NCBI RefSeq assembly: GCF_039555335.1 | Contig: NC_092636.1 | Span: 3,811,371 to 3,875,370, forward strand | Length of the DNA: 64,000 nucleotides | Direction: 5' to 3' | DNA from: Amphiura filiformis | Lineage: Eukaryota > Echinodermata > Ophiuroidea > Amphilepidida > Amphiuridae | Part shown: positions 11,217 through 22,052 of the stretch, in pieces | Layout: every line of letters begins with the position of its first letter | Numbering within the stretch: position 1 is the stretch's first letter | The notes under the pieces: generated by a model | Told to the model about the DNA's origin: nothing | What the model saw: only the letters and a program-made list of their open reading frames with translations | Databases searched by the model: none | Program-made: the position numbers and the translations under genes

Positions 11217-12280
11217 TGTTTGCATTTAACAGGACTATAATAGTAAATTCTTTTACTGGTTATGCTGGTATTTGTATAGGACGTGTATATTTGTATAATA
11301 GTAATAATAGGTTTGTATTATCAGATTATAATATTTATCAGATAAAACAGTGGCGTAACGTCATGGGGAAACGGAAGTCTGAGGCACATGCTCCCATTGA
11401 AAAATTCCATAAAAATTACTGATATAATCAAACACAGGATAATTCAACGTATTTATTTCTTGTTTTTTTATTAGTAAATTAACATAAAATATATTTCAGT
11501 TCAATTTAAATAATAAATACATCAAGTATACAAACTTATTTAAGGGCATAATGTCAAGGCGAGGTTGGTGTCCTGATACACTATGGGCGAAGTTATTTTC
11601 AAAATAATTGTTAACCTACTATTCAGTTTTGAGACTGACTGTTCAAGCATAGATCGTCAAAAAATTTTTGACGATCTATGGTTCAAGTCGCCTCGTGAGA
11701 TTGGTGTTCAATTGGGGTACTTGGGTATTCAATTCAACTTTTTATTATTTTTGCACAAAATATGGGAAAATAATAAAAGACTTTTCTAACAATGTTATTT
11801 AAATTGCACCAGATTCATTGTCATCCTTGTCCTTTTGAATGCGGGTTCAAATCCCGCTTTGGAAGAAATTTGTTCCAATCGGAGCAATTGTCCATCTGGA
11901 AATTACCTCAAAATACTCTTTCGATGTGAAAATATGTCCCCTGTTACGGTCCCTTAAAACCCGATTTCATATAACACGTGGTATCTCAATAACATTGCAT
12001 GCTGTCTACTGAAGATAGCTACCATGCATGGTTACAGCAGTTTACCCGCAAACATTATAGTGGAAGAAACAGGTATATCTAATGACCAACGGGTTAAATT
12101 TTATTAACCTTTGTTGAAATTTGAATATGAAAATACCACAAATAGCATTGCATTCATTAAGTTTAAAATTATTGCTTTGCTTACAGCGTGTTAAAAGGCA
12201 CACATTACATGTAGAGCAAATTGTTTTGTTAAAAATGAGGTAAATTAAGGCAAACAATTCATAGTAAGATGTTACTGTGC
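11217..12280. other. No gene recognised; tRNA T-arm-like motif
   Basis: Apart from the palindrome at 11641-11687, GCGGGTTCAAATCCCGC at about 11841-11857 looks like a tRNA T arm without the rest of a tRNA. Confidence 0.5.
11641..11687. repeat. 33-bp near-perfect palindrome between GTTCAAG direct repeats
   Basis: CATAGATCGTCAAAAA is followed by its complement TTTTTGACGATCTATG with one extra A. GTTCAAG stands immediately on both sides (11641-11647 and 11681-11687). It may be a tiny insertion with a 7-bp duplication, or a strong RNA or DNA hairpin. Confidence 0.6.
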
Positions 12281-12485
12281 GCGCTCTTAGAAATGGGTTC
12301 CGAAAAGGTTCTAAAGTGTCCTCCTAAGAGAACCCTTACCGGTACACTTGATCTCTCAAAAAGGTTCCGTAAATTCAAGAACCTTTAAGAGATTCGTCAA
12401 ATATTTTGCAGCCTCTTTTTCATTATCAAGGGTTCTCCTGAGATGAATAACGAACCATATTGGAACCTCTTTTTATTAAGAGTGC
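12281..12485. mobile_element. Possible short MITE downstream of Gsx
   Basis: Ends GCGCTCTTAGAAATGGGTTC and GGAACC..TTAAGAGTGC are imperfect inverted repeats, with internal AAGGTTC and GAACCTTT motifs in both orientations. About 205 bp. The target duplication is unclear. Confidence 0.45.
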
Positions 12486-12508
12486 ATAATTTTTAGTCTA
12501 AAACGTTG

Positions 12509-12514
12509 TTTAAT
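12509..12514 (-). terminator. Candidate polyadenylation signal of Gsx (ATTAAA)
   Basis: On the minus strand an ATTAAA lies about 275 bp after the Gsx stop codon and is the nearest canonical-type signal I found. An AATAAA follows near 12471-12476, but it lies within a repeat-like segment. The actual 3' end is not known. Confidence 0.3.
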
Positions 12515-12787
12515 CAAAATTATGCTGTACCAAACTTAGCATTTTGGCGCTTTCGTAGGCAATTACATCAGATATCATTATGTGAGTCAACATTATGCAG
12601 TATAAAGTTAAAAGTAGAAAACAGAACATGGTTCTGGATAGACTTAATACAGGCACTGACACTGCTACCTTGCCGCATAGTATGACGTCATTTGAAGTTA
12701 AAATTGTACAAAATATACAAAAATCATAATATATATTATGAACATTATTAACAATAAAGTCACAAAATGATGAGGATTAAAAGTCAA

Positions 12788-14762
12788 TCAACAAATATCT
12801 TCGTCATCATCAAGTTCTTTGTCTTCTGAGTCACTATGCGCATGCGTCGATTCCGGGGAGGAGTGACACATCTTGGAATCATCATCACCACTCGATGGTT
12901 TCCGTCCACATGGTCCCTTGTTTCTTTCACGATGATTTCTATGGCATTTACAGTCATGTGATGAGGAATCTTTGCCTTCTTTCTTCTGTTTTACTCGTCG
13001 ATTTTGAAACCAAATTTTGACTTGTTTTTCTGAAAGGTTGAGGTAGGTGGCGATTTCGATTCTACGTAAGCGAGACAGGTACATGTTGGATAAGAACTCC
13101 CTTTCAAGTTCAAGAAGTTGTGTGGAAGTAAATGCTGTTCTGATTCGCTTACTGCTATGAAGATTGTCATCACTATTATCAATAGAACCTGCATGAAACA
13201 AAATGAAAAGAAAATGATTATTATTACTTTATGCCGGTAAATTTATTTTAATATAATCAGATCAAGAGATAATGTATTTCAATCAAAACTAAATACATTT
13301 TTATATGAATGCAGTGACAATAAAAGCAATGCAATTAATTTTAAAAAACAATATCAATTCATTTCAAAGCAGTGGTTTATAACAGCTTGATAGTAAAATA
13401 GACTTATATTTTTAAATGCTTGCTAAATTTTCAAAGTTATAAGTAAAGTATTTTTAACCTTTATAATGTTAATGATTCCATACTAAATTATTAAATTATC
13501 AATATCATCCTTATATTCGTTCAAACACATTTTTTTATTTTTTCATTACGCCAGGATTTAAACAAAAAATCCCGTATACATTGAAAAAACGATAACGCTG
13601 AAATCCAAAATATTAGTACTATCCAAGAGGTTTGAGCATCAGCACTGATCACTGAGGCGGTAAATATTTCCAATCCAAACCAGAGTAATGTATCGATTAT
13701 TATCTTAATGTTATAATTTAACTTTTAATAAAAAAAATAAAACAATATAATGCGACTGTAAATTTTGTGTATAACCTTTTGAGCAAATTTGTATTAACTT
13801 TATTTTCTGTGTGTTTTTTTTTCCGGGAAACTGCATATATTTTAAAGTTCTGAAAAATAGTTTTAAAAAGTAGCATACATAATTTTAAGCAACACACGTT
13901 CGAATTTTTAAAGAGATTATAAACAAAATGTAACTTTTTGGCTACTCGCTGAAGATTAGGTGCAAATGTGATCCTTTTGGTGCTCATGGGTAACATGATT
14001 TATTTGTACCAAACTGTGAGTGTTAAGAAGGTTACTCCAAAATATGAAGGACTATATAACCAGTGAATCATAGTAATTTTGACTTAAAGATCCAATCATA
14101 GAATACAATTCTGATCAATAATCTCATTATACTATATTATAGCGCCAAATTTCCGAAACTCTAACATAATAAAACTGAAAATGGATGATAAAAATAAACA
14201 CTAAAAACTGAACACTGAAATTTGATGATAAAAATGAACACTAAAACAAGCATCAGTGCTTACCAAAAGGCAAATATGGTGAAAGTCTTCGTCCATCCAC
14301 TGCACTTCTGTATTGCAAGTGTGAAGGGGGTGAGGGTGGTGTGTCGTGTCTTGTGACGTGTGTTGCGGCAAGACCCAGGGGACTGGTACGATGGTGATCT
14401 CTGCACCCGACGTCACCATGCCGATCTAAGATAGACCTGTGTGATGGAGGTGTAATTGCCGCAGGATGATGATGATGTTGATGAGATGAAGAGGAGTGAG
14501 GAGGGATTGGTATAGCAACTGGCGTCGTACTGAAGATGGAAGTTGGAGGAAGTGGTGGAAGTCTGGTAGCACATGTGGTAGCGGGAAGATCTTGAATACA
14601 AAAGTTATACTTGTCAAAAACATCATGATGAGAGAAAGCGTTCAGTCCTTTTTTAGCCAGATGCGCTGTTGATGCAAGCACAGCGGCATGACTTCTCTCT
14701 GCAGAAGTTGCAGATGTTGGTCTGTTGAAAAGTAAAGAATCCACATAAAATGAACGTGACAT
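12788..14762 (-). CDS. Gsx: Gsx (genomic screened homeobox), ParaHox transcription factor, two exons
   Basis: This gene encodes a nuclear homeodomain transcription factor of the ParaHox Gsx family, which patterns anterior neural tissue in animals where it has been studied. Exon 1 is 14762..14264 and exon 2 is 13188..12788. The splice sites read CCTTTTG/GTAAGC and TTTCATGCAG/GTTC. Both sides are phase 1, so a glycine codon is completed across the junction and the protein is 299 aa. The N-terminus [11 protein letters not shown] is the conserved Gsx N-terminal motif, so I start at 14762 (A at -3), although the frame stays open to another ATG at 14891. Residues 68-149 are rich in Pro, Ser and His, with a Ser/His run near 90-99. 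The homeodomain is about residues 179-238, with [15 protein letters not shown], helix 3 KIWFQNRR, and Gln50 and Asn51 present. Compared with vertebrate Gsx from memory it has Ile4, Leu21 and Gln56. A Lys-rich stretch and an acidic Asp/Glu tail follow. Length fits GSX1/GSX2. No YPWM hexapeptide is visible. Confidence 0.96.
13189..14263 (-). other. Gsx intron (1,075 bp)
   Basis: This is the single intron of Gsx, AT-rich, with donor GTAAGC and acceptor TTGTTTCATGCAG on the minus strand. An intron just upstream of the homeobox is the usual Gsx layout. Close to the donor (about 14175-14250) lies an imperfect 40-bp tandem duplication built on CTGAAA..GATGATAAAAAT. No other gene is seen inside. Confidence 0.9.
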
Positions 14763-15079
14763 CTTTGAAGATTGGTGTTTAATCCTTGAGATTTGGTCAA
14801 AATCGTCAGCTCTGGTAGCTTTTGGTTTGTAGTACCCCAATGGCCAAGTAGTGGTACCCAGAGGTGAACCGGTAGCAAAAACACCCGTCATTAGTTGAAT
14901 GCAGCACGCTGGCCTCTTTTCAATTCACTGAGCGGTAACAAAACAGTCAAGCAAGCTTGGCCGTCGATAAGCCACAATACGCCTTTTCTCTCTCAACTAA
15001 CTCGTGCGTTGATATGAACCGCAATTATGCCACAGGTCCGTTCTTGTCATGCATCAAACTAGCAATGAACTTGTCTATA

Positions 15080-15170
15080 GAGACCACTGGTAATTATAGC
15101 CAACCCAAGCGTATTATAAAGCTTTATTGGTATAGTGACACACGCCTTAAAAGACTCTTTTATGATTGGC
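15080..15170 (-). promoter_or_regulatory. Possible Gsx core promoter
   Basis: On the minus strand, two CCAAT motifs (15165-15169 and 15126-15130) are followed by a TATAA-like motif (15114-15118). They lie about 350-400 bp upstream of the chosen Gsx start codon, which would give a 5' leader of roughly 320 nt if the TATA-like box is used. The placement is suggestive only; such motifs occur by chance in AT-rich DNA. A TTTATG motif, of the kind bound by Cdx or posterior Hox proteins, overlaps the upstream CCAAT. Confidence 0.3.
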
Positions 15171-15209
15171 CAATTTCAGTTTCATTGACTGACCAAATTA
15201 TCAAATAAG

Positions 15210-16023
15210 CCACGCCCATTTGGTGATTTTTTTTTAAACAAGATGCTTAAAAGAGACGATGACTTATATAACTGAAAAATATAATTTGGATAAAACTTTA
15301 ATTTAAATTTTAGATTTTACAAAGGTTAAAGTATCATTTGAAAACGTAAATTAAATCATTTGGGTGTGATTTATTGGATATATTTTACGATATAATCATG
15401 TACTTAGACTCTTCAAAAATAAGAAATCCAAAAAATGAAGAAACAACAAACAAAAAACATAGAATAGCAGATGAAGTACAGCAGTGTAAGTGAAAGGACA
15501 AGAAACAAAATAAAAATTCACACAACAATGTACGTCCACGGTTTTTTCCAAATTTCTGAATATTGTTTCTTTCTTCTTTGTTTTTTATTTTTATTTAATG
15601 TTCATATTCTCTTTATTCATAATGTTCTATTATCTGCCTTTTTGTTTTAAAGTTTGCATAACAGAATATTTTACAGGAACTATTGTGTCACTATTATTAT
15701 TGCTCGTGCTGTATGCGATGTAATAGCGCCCTCACACCTATTGTGAGCTGAGGGTAAACCGTAAGTGACAAACCGAGTTGTTCCTCAATCCGGATGTCCC
15801 ATGACAGACTTTATCGACCAATGCTTATCTTGGTAGTAAAGGTGTTTTATTTATCAAAAAAGAAAACAAACACATCTTTTCCCTATGGCTCTATTTTAAG
15901 CTAAAAATGCATTCTCATATCTCTTGCACATACAGAAGGCATTGAAAGAAGAAGAATAAACACAGAATACAAAAGTATAAATCAATGGAATAATGTTTCA
16001 TCTGCAGTATATAGCAGGAGAGA
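15210..16023. other. No gene recognised upstream of Gsx
   Basis: AT-rich. A lone minisatellite-like scrap (AGCAGATGAAGTA) appears near 15467. Any Gsx enhancer here cannot be recognised from sequence alone. Confidence 0.55.
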
Positions 16024-17253
16024 CAAAAGTAGTTTGCTATCAGCAGTGGATAACAAATAATGTTCAGTAGTATAGTATCGACAGTAGATAGCAGATAAAA
16101 TAGTATGCTATCATCAGTAGATAGCTGTGAAGTAATGGGGTATCAGCATTTATAGTAGATCAAGATAATGAAGTATCAGAAGTAGATAGCTGATTAAAGA
16201 AATAATTATATTCTATCAGCAGTAGATATAGCTGATAAAGTAGTGGAGTATCAGCAGTAGATATTAGATAAATTGGTTTAGTATAATTATCAGCTAGTGA
16301 CTTTACAGTGTAGACATTGTAGATGAAGCTGATGACAAAAAATAGCACGTTGGGAAATATATATGAAGTACTATGCTATCAGAAGTAGTTGAAGTGTCTA
16401 TCATCAGTAAATATCAGATGAAGCAATGTGCTATCAGCAGTAGATAGCACATGAATTATTATGCTATAAGCATAATAGCAGATGAATTATTATGCTATCA
16501 GCAGTAGATAGCAGATGAATTATTATGCTATCAGCAGTAGATAGCAGATGAATTATTATGCTATCAGCAGTAGATAGCAGATGAATTATTATGCTATCAG
16601 CAGTAGATAGCAAATTAATTATTATGCTATCAGCAGTAGATAGCAGATGAATTATTATGCTATCAGCAGTAGATAGCAGATGAATTATTATGCTATCAGC
16701 AGTAGATAGCAGATGAATTATTATGCTATCAGCAGTAGATAGCAGATGAATTATTATACTATCAGCAGTAGATAGCAGATGAATTATTATGCTATCAGCA
16801 GTAGATAGCAGATGAATTATTATGCTATCAGCAGTAGATCGCGGATGAATTATTAGTCTATCAGTAGTAGGTAGCGGATGAATTATTATGCTATCAGCAG
16901 TAGATAGCAGATGAATTATTATGCTATCAGCAGTATTATAGCAGATGAATTATTATGATATCAGCAGTAGATAGCGGATGAATTATTATGCTATCAGCAG
17001 TAGATAGCGGATGAATTATTATGCTATCAGCAGTAGATAGCGGATGAATTATTATGCTATCAGCAGTAGATAGCGGATGAATTATTATGCTATCAACAGT
17101 AGATAGCAGATGAATTATTATGCTATCAGCAGTAGATAGCAGATGAATTATTATGCTATCAGCAGTAGATAGCAAATTAATTATTATGCTATCAGCAGTA
17201 GATAGCAAATGAATTATTATGCTATCAGCAGTAGATAGCAGCTTGTGTTATAG
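16024..17253 (+). repeat. Minisatellite array, 33-bp unit, ATGAATTATTATGCTATC variant
   Basis: From about 16440 to 17236 there are about two dozen regular units with core TATCAGCAGTAGATAGCAG followed by ATGAATTATTATGC; the first 400 bp are degenerate. In this variant each unit holds a perfect stem TGCTATC/GATAGCA around the 7-nt loop AGCAGTA. The reading frame on the minus strand is a by-product of the 33-bp period. Confidence 0.95.
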
Positions 17254-20200
17254 GTGGCAGATGTATTATTAGGTGAATTTTGTGAAATTCAGAAAAAAGG
17301 AAGATATTTTGAAGCAAAATATAATGACAAAGTTTTTCAAAAGATGTTCTTCTACACTTTGTTTTACAAGAAATAAGAAATCAACAAACCCTAAACAAAT
17401 CAATCTATAATTTTCCTAACACCTTTTGATTAAGTATCATATCTAACCTACTCTGCACTGATTTTAAATACTCCTTTGTGATTTGAGGTATAAATCCTGA
17501 CTCAAAAATAAAAATTAAAATGCATTTCACATTAAGTTTCCAGGCTACATTTAGGATAAAAATTTGTTTTCAGGGCCCGGCTTGTTTTATTTTTACGCCT
17601 TATACGCCTAAGTTTTATAAGGTCTTGTCAACTTGAACTTTTGAATGTGTTGAAAGTTTCATCTCATGCATGATGCATTCTGGGAATGTCGTCAATAAAC
17701 CTCTAATCGCCATTAAAAGATAAACCAAGTATTTTACTTACTAATAAAGCTTACCAACTTCGAATACTAATGAGTAATATATATAGCAACGATTATTTCT
17801 TCGTGCGGAAAACATCTTTTGTTTAACAGCAAAACCCGTTTCCTGGTACTATCGCCGCAAGACACCAACATGAAAACGACATTATTGCCATTTTAACTTA
17901 GAAAATCTTGGAAACAAAGGGTAATTATAATTACTTCTGATCATGTATTGTACAATGCACATATCAATATTATGCCCCCCTATAAGGCAAAAATAAAAAA
18001 TATTTTTAAAAATGTAATATAATTAGGGAAATTTAAGTAATTGGTGTTGTTTTTAATGTGTTACTTGTATCCATATTTTATACGTGTTATCAATTGCTTA
18101 CAATGCATATAATTTGATAACGTAAACAGAAATATAATTAAAAATTCTTTTAAACACCACTTTGTAACTGGTTTCTAAGCATGTTAAAATTTAAACGTGT
18201 TTAGACTTGATTAATGTGAACATTATGCTTAAATTATCATATAAAAAGGTATAATGTCGACCGTGTGTGTTATAATGTTAATGTTAAACGCTTGATTATA
18301 TTGACACCTTGCAAGACCCCACCCTTTTTTACATCGACTACAACAGTACATACACACTCAAAAACGATTTGCAATGTAAAATTGTCTTTGCAAAACTGGT
18401 AAAGGTAGGCTTAAAAGTGTCATATATGGGGTAAACATATCATTTCCAAGGCATAGTGACACAATTGTTGTAAAATGTAAATAAAATAGGGTCCTATCAC
18501 GTGAATGAATTAGTTCAAAGTTTCAGCAGAAACAATTATGGTGGTTCGGGGCAGGGCCAATAAGTTATGGATAAAGAAACTACTCACGAACCACCCCTGA
18601 AATATATTAGCTTATAAAGTAAAACTTAAAAGAACAAACATAGGACTTATAAAACGCTGTTTATTAAGTCATATTTTCCAACAAATTTTGGATTCGTATA
18701 AGCGTGCGCCTGAAGCTTTGCAGTCCGATGTTTAAAGTATAATCTACAGCAGCCAATATTTGAACATAAGATTTACTCTGAATCCTCTTTAACTATCCCT
18801 TTTTCAAAGTATAGGCCTAATGCATATTGTTAAAATCCAGAAAAAACATGGCCGAGAAATGTATATGGCCTGTTTGCCTGAGGTACGCGTTGCAACATTT
18901 TGAACTTTTCTTCTTCTTGTTCTTTTTATCTGCTTATCATCAATGTTGGCTCTCGTCACCAATTGCGTATCGTACAATTTTACTTATAATTAAACAAAAA
19001 CGGGTATAATACTTTATTATTGAGTATTATGATCTTTCAAAGTGTATTTTTTAAGATATGACATTCGAGTACTTTTCTAAAAGAACCAAATTATTCTTTT
19101 CAAATCAAGCGATTTTTTTGGCTAATCATTGACACTTTTTCATTTCTCTCCACTTCAGCGGCAAAGAATTTCTGAAAAGACAAGCAACTTAACTTAATTG
19201 ACTGAATTTCGTATAGAGGGTTACTGTCAACAATCGATCAACTTGCTTGGGAACTTTGGCCTTTTTAATGAGTAATTATCATTAATTATTATTATTATTA
19301 TCGTGTAATTATTATTATTACTAATCTTAAAATAACAAAAATATAGTTCTTTTACTTGAGTTTGTATGTTCATTGTCTTCTTTCCTTATCACATGTAGTT
19401 TCAATTTATCAGCAAATATAATAAGGTAAGCTCTATATCAAAAATAGGTCTATCCAGAGTATAGCCACGTACATGACGTACCCTTTTTAATAATGCATAC
19501 ATACAATAATAATAGGTAGTTGTTCATTAATTAATAGACTGGTTTAATAATAGCTCCTGTACTGTTAAATACAACTCTCTCGAGTTTTGTATGCTGACAC
19601 TATACAATTTCCTTTTGGTTCCTTTTTCTTGTTCCATTTTATAGGCAAATGATTTCCCGACAGATACACCGCACATAAATAACTTGGTTACCTTTCCCTC
19701 CCTTCTCATTTTCTGGGATTAGTCCAGTCTTTCTGTTTGTGTGTTTGTTTGTTTGTTTGTTTAAGGTTTTTCTTTACTTACTTTATTTTATTTTTAATGT
19801 TCAGATAATTCAGGTACTGTATTTGTTCTCCTTTTTTTTCTTTAGCAACATGTGCATACTGATAATGATTTTTTTTTAATGAATCGCTTTCAAGTATATT
19901 GTGGTGTTCCTGCATGGAGTGCCCTATATAGGTCTATCCCTTGGAATCTTAAAATAAAGAACCTCTCCGTCTCCTAGAACATGGTATAATTTTGCATTAC
20001 AAAATAAGGAAACCCCATCCTTACCTTAAATATTCATGAAAACTATGGCAGGAAACCAAATTACTGCTAAAGCTGCATGCCTATTAACACCAATAGCCAG
20101 TTGATATGCCTCTCCTTTCGAGGACTTGTTATTACGGTGCTTTTTACGTATAAAAACAATCATTTTAACATTTATTTTCGAACATAGTGCAAGCAATCAT

Positions 20201-21694
20201 AAACACAATACGTTATGAAATTGATGAGAACAAAATACCCGGTACCGATTCAAATACTTTTTAAACAAAACAAAAATTAAGGTTGGCATATTAGGGAACA
20301 AAAAGGTCTCATTGACGTCATATGGCTATTAGCTATTCATGTCATTGTTAAAATTTCATGACGAAAAAAATGTTTATGCCAACCTTTTCATATAACACTC
20401 TTATTTTCATGAAAATCTTAATTGTGTATGAAGAGCACGTATGTTCCTCCTTATAAAAACATTCGATAACAATTGCATTCATATGAAAATTTATATTGTT
20501 TAAAGGTTTTTCCTCCGACATTGAGATGATAATCCGCCGCTTGTCTCTCTTACATTTTAAGTGTTTATAAAAATATTGCAACAGTAACAAAGGATTCATG
20601 TTATCCTTGTCCTTCCTAAGATATATATTTTATTAGAATTTTAAAACAAGCCTATAAAGAAGCGATGATTGCCTTAAAAGTTAATTATGAAATTTCTCTA
20701 GGGTTTCCAGAACGCTAAGATTCATATTACACACACATATGAATTAATTTTGTAATTTAATAACTGTTTAAAAGAGGTAGATAAACAACACTGGTGCTGA
20801 AAATGAATGGCATTTACTTTGTAAAACGTGTTTTCATTGTTTTTTCGCGCTGATACGCGTGCATCTGTTTCGCCGCTAACTACTAACTTACAGCCCCCTT
20901 TTTTAGATTCAATAAAACATCCTTTCGGCGCGTTAATTGTTTTCTGTTCTCAGTTGTTTTGTGACAAGATGTATGATTTAACAGTGTGGTTGTAGTTAAA
21001 TATATACATAAGGGCGCATCGGACCAACCCACCTTAAGGGGGGATGAAATATCAATTTAATCACACCCACCTTAAAACGGAACCACCTTTTCACCGTATT
21101 TTGTTGTGGTAAAGATCGGTGTCAGTATATGATAGTTTATAAGGAAACTTTTACTCATTGAAATAGGATCAAAATTTCCCTTTACTGTACCCTTAAGGCT
21201 GTGGGATTGTTCCCTTAATTCTACTGGGGCTGGTCTTGTTTCTCCTTTTATTCCATCTAAAACCGATAGGTTTGTTAATGTATTTTACCCGAAGTGGTTA
21301 CTGTGTGTGTTTTTGTCGCTCTCTGTTACCTTTTGCGGTTCCTCTCGTCTCTTGTCTCATCTATGTCTTTTCTTCTGTTTATCTACCTCAGGGAAGGAGT
21401 GGCGGGGTACGTTCGCACCTCAACCCATCACCTCCATCCTAAAAGTATAGCTAGCACTTCGAGAAGACAAATGTTGAAAAGAAAAAGTTAATGCCCCTTA
21501 CGCACTCAAAAGTTTGCTCCGAATTTCTCAATTTTGGCTGAAAAGAGGATACACTTTCAAAAAGTCAGCTCCCCCGCAAAAAAAGTCCTGGTTGCGTCCC
21601 TATTGTGAGTTTCCTTTTCTCTTTCTCCACTATATACGACTACTTTTTTGATGAGAGATTCAAAAAGTCGCCACAAATTCATTGATAAGTACCA
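17254..21694. other. 4.4 kb without a recognisable gene
   Basis: AT-rich DNA with small simple repeats: ATT triplets near 19280-19320 and TTTG tetranucleotides near 19737-19760. Confidence 0.6.
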
Positions 21695-21698
21695 TTAA

Positions 21699-22048
21699 GG
21701 GGGTACTACACCCCTGCTCAATTTTGTGCCTATTTTTGCATTTTTCTCCAAAATTATAGCGCATTGGTGAAAAGTAAGATATGTATATTATAAGGGCAAG
21801 GACTAGAACTACTGCACTGGAAATTTTATTTCAACACAGACAACAGTTGTGGAGTTACAGTCAAAAATGAGGGAAACCCAATATTTGATGAATAAATCAA
21901 TAACTATTTGCCTTGAGTTGCTGAATTTTCAGTGCAGTAGTTTTAGTCCTTGCGCCTATAATATACACATCTTACTTGTCACCAATGCGCTTTAATTTTT
22001 GAGAAAAATGCAAAAATAGGCACAAAAATTGGCAAGGTGTAGTACCCC
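21699..22048. mobile_element. TTAA-flanked MITE (family 2, copy 1)
   Basis: The ends GGGGGTACTACACCCC and GGTGTAGTACCCC are inverted, and the arms continue inward for more than 100 bp (GTGCCTATTTTTGCATTTTTCTC against its complement). TTAA flanks both sides (21695-21698 and 22049-22052). It is about 350 bp and non-coding. Confidence 0.8.
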
Positions 22049-22052
22049 TTAA

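Noticed and set aside
12991-13194. 67-aa minus-strand frame overlapping Gsx exon 2
   Set aside because: It is the shadow of the homeobox in another frame.
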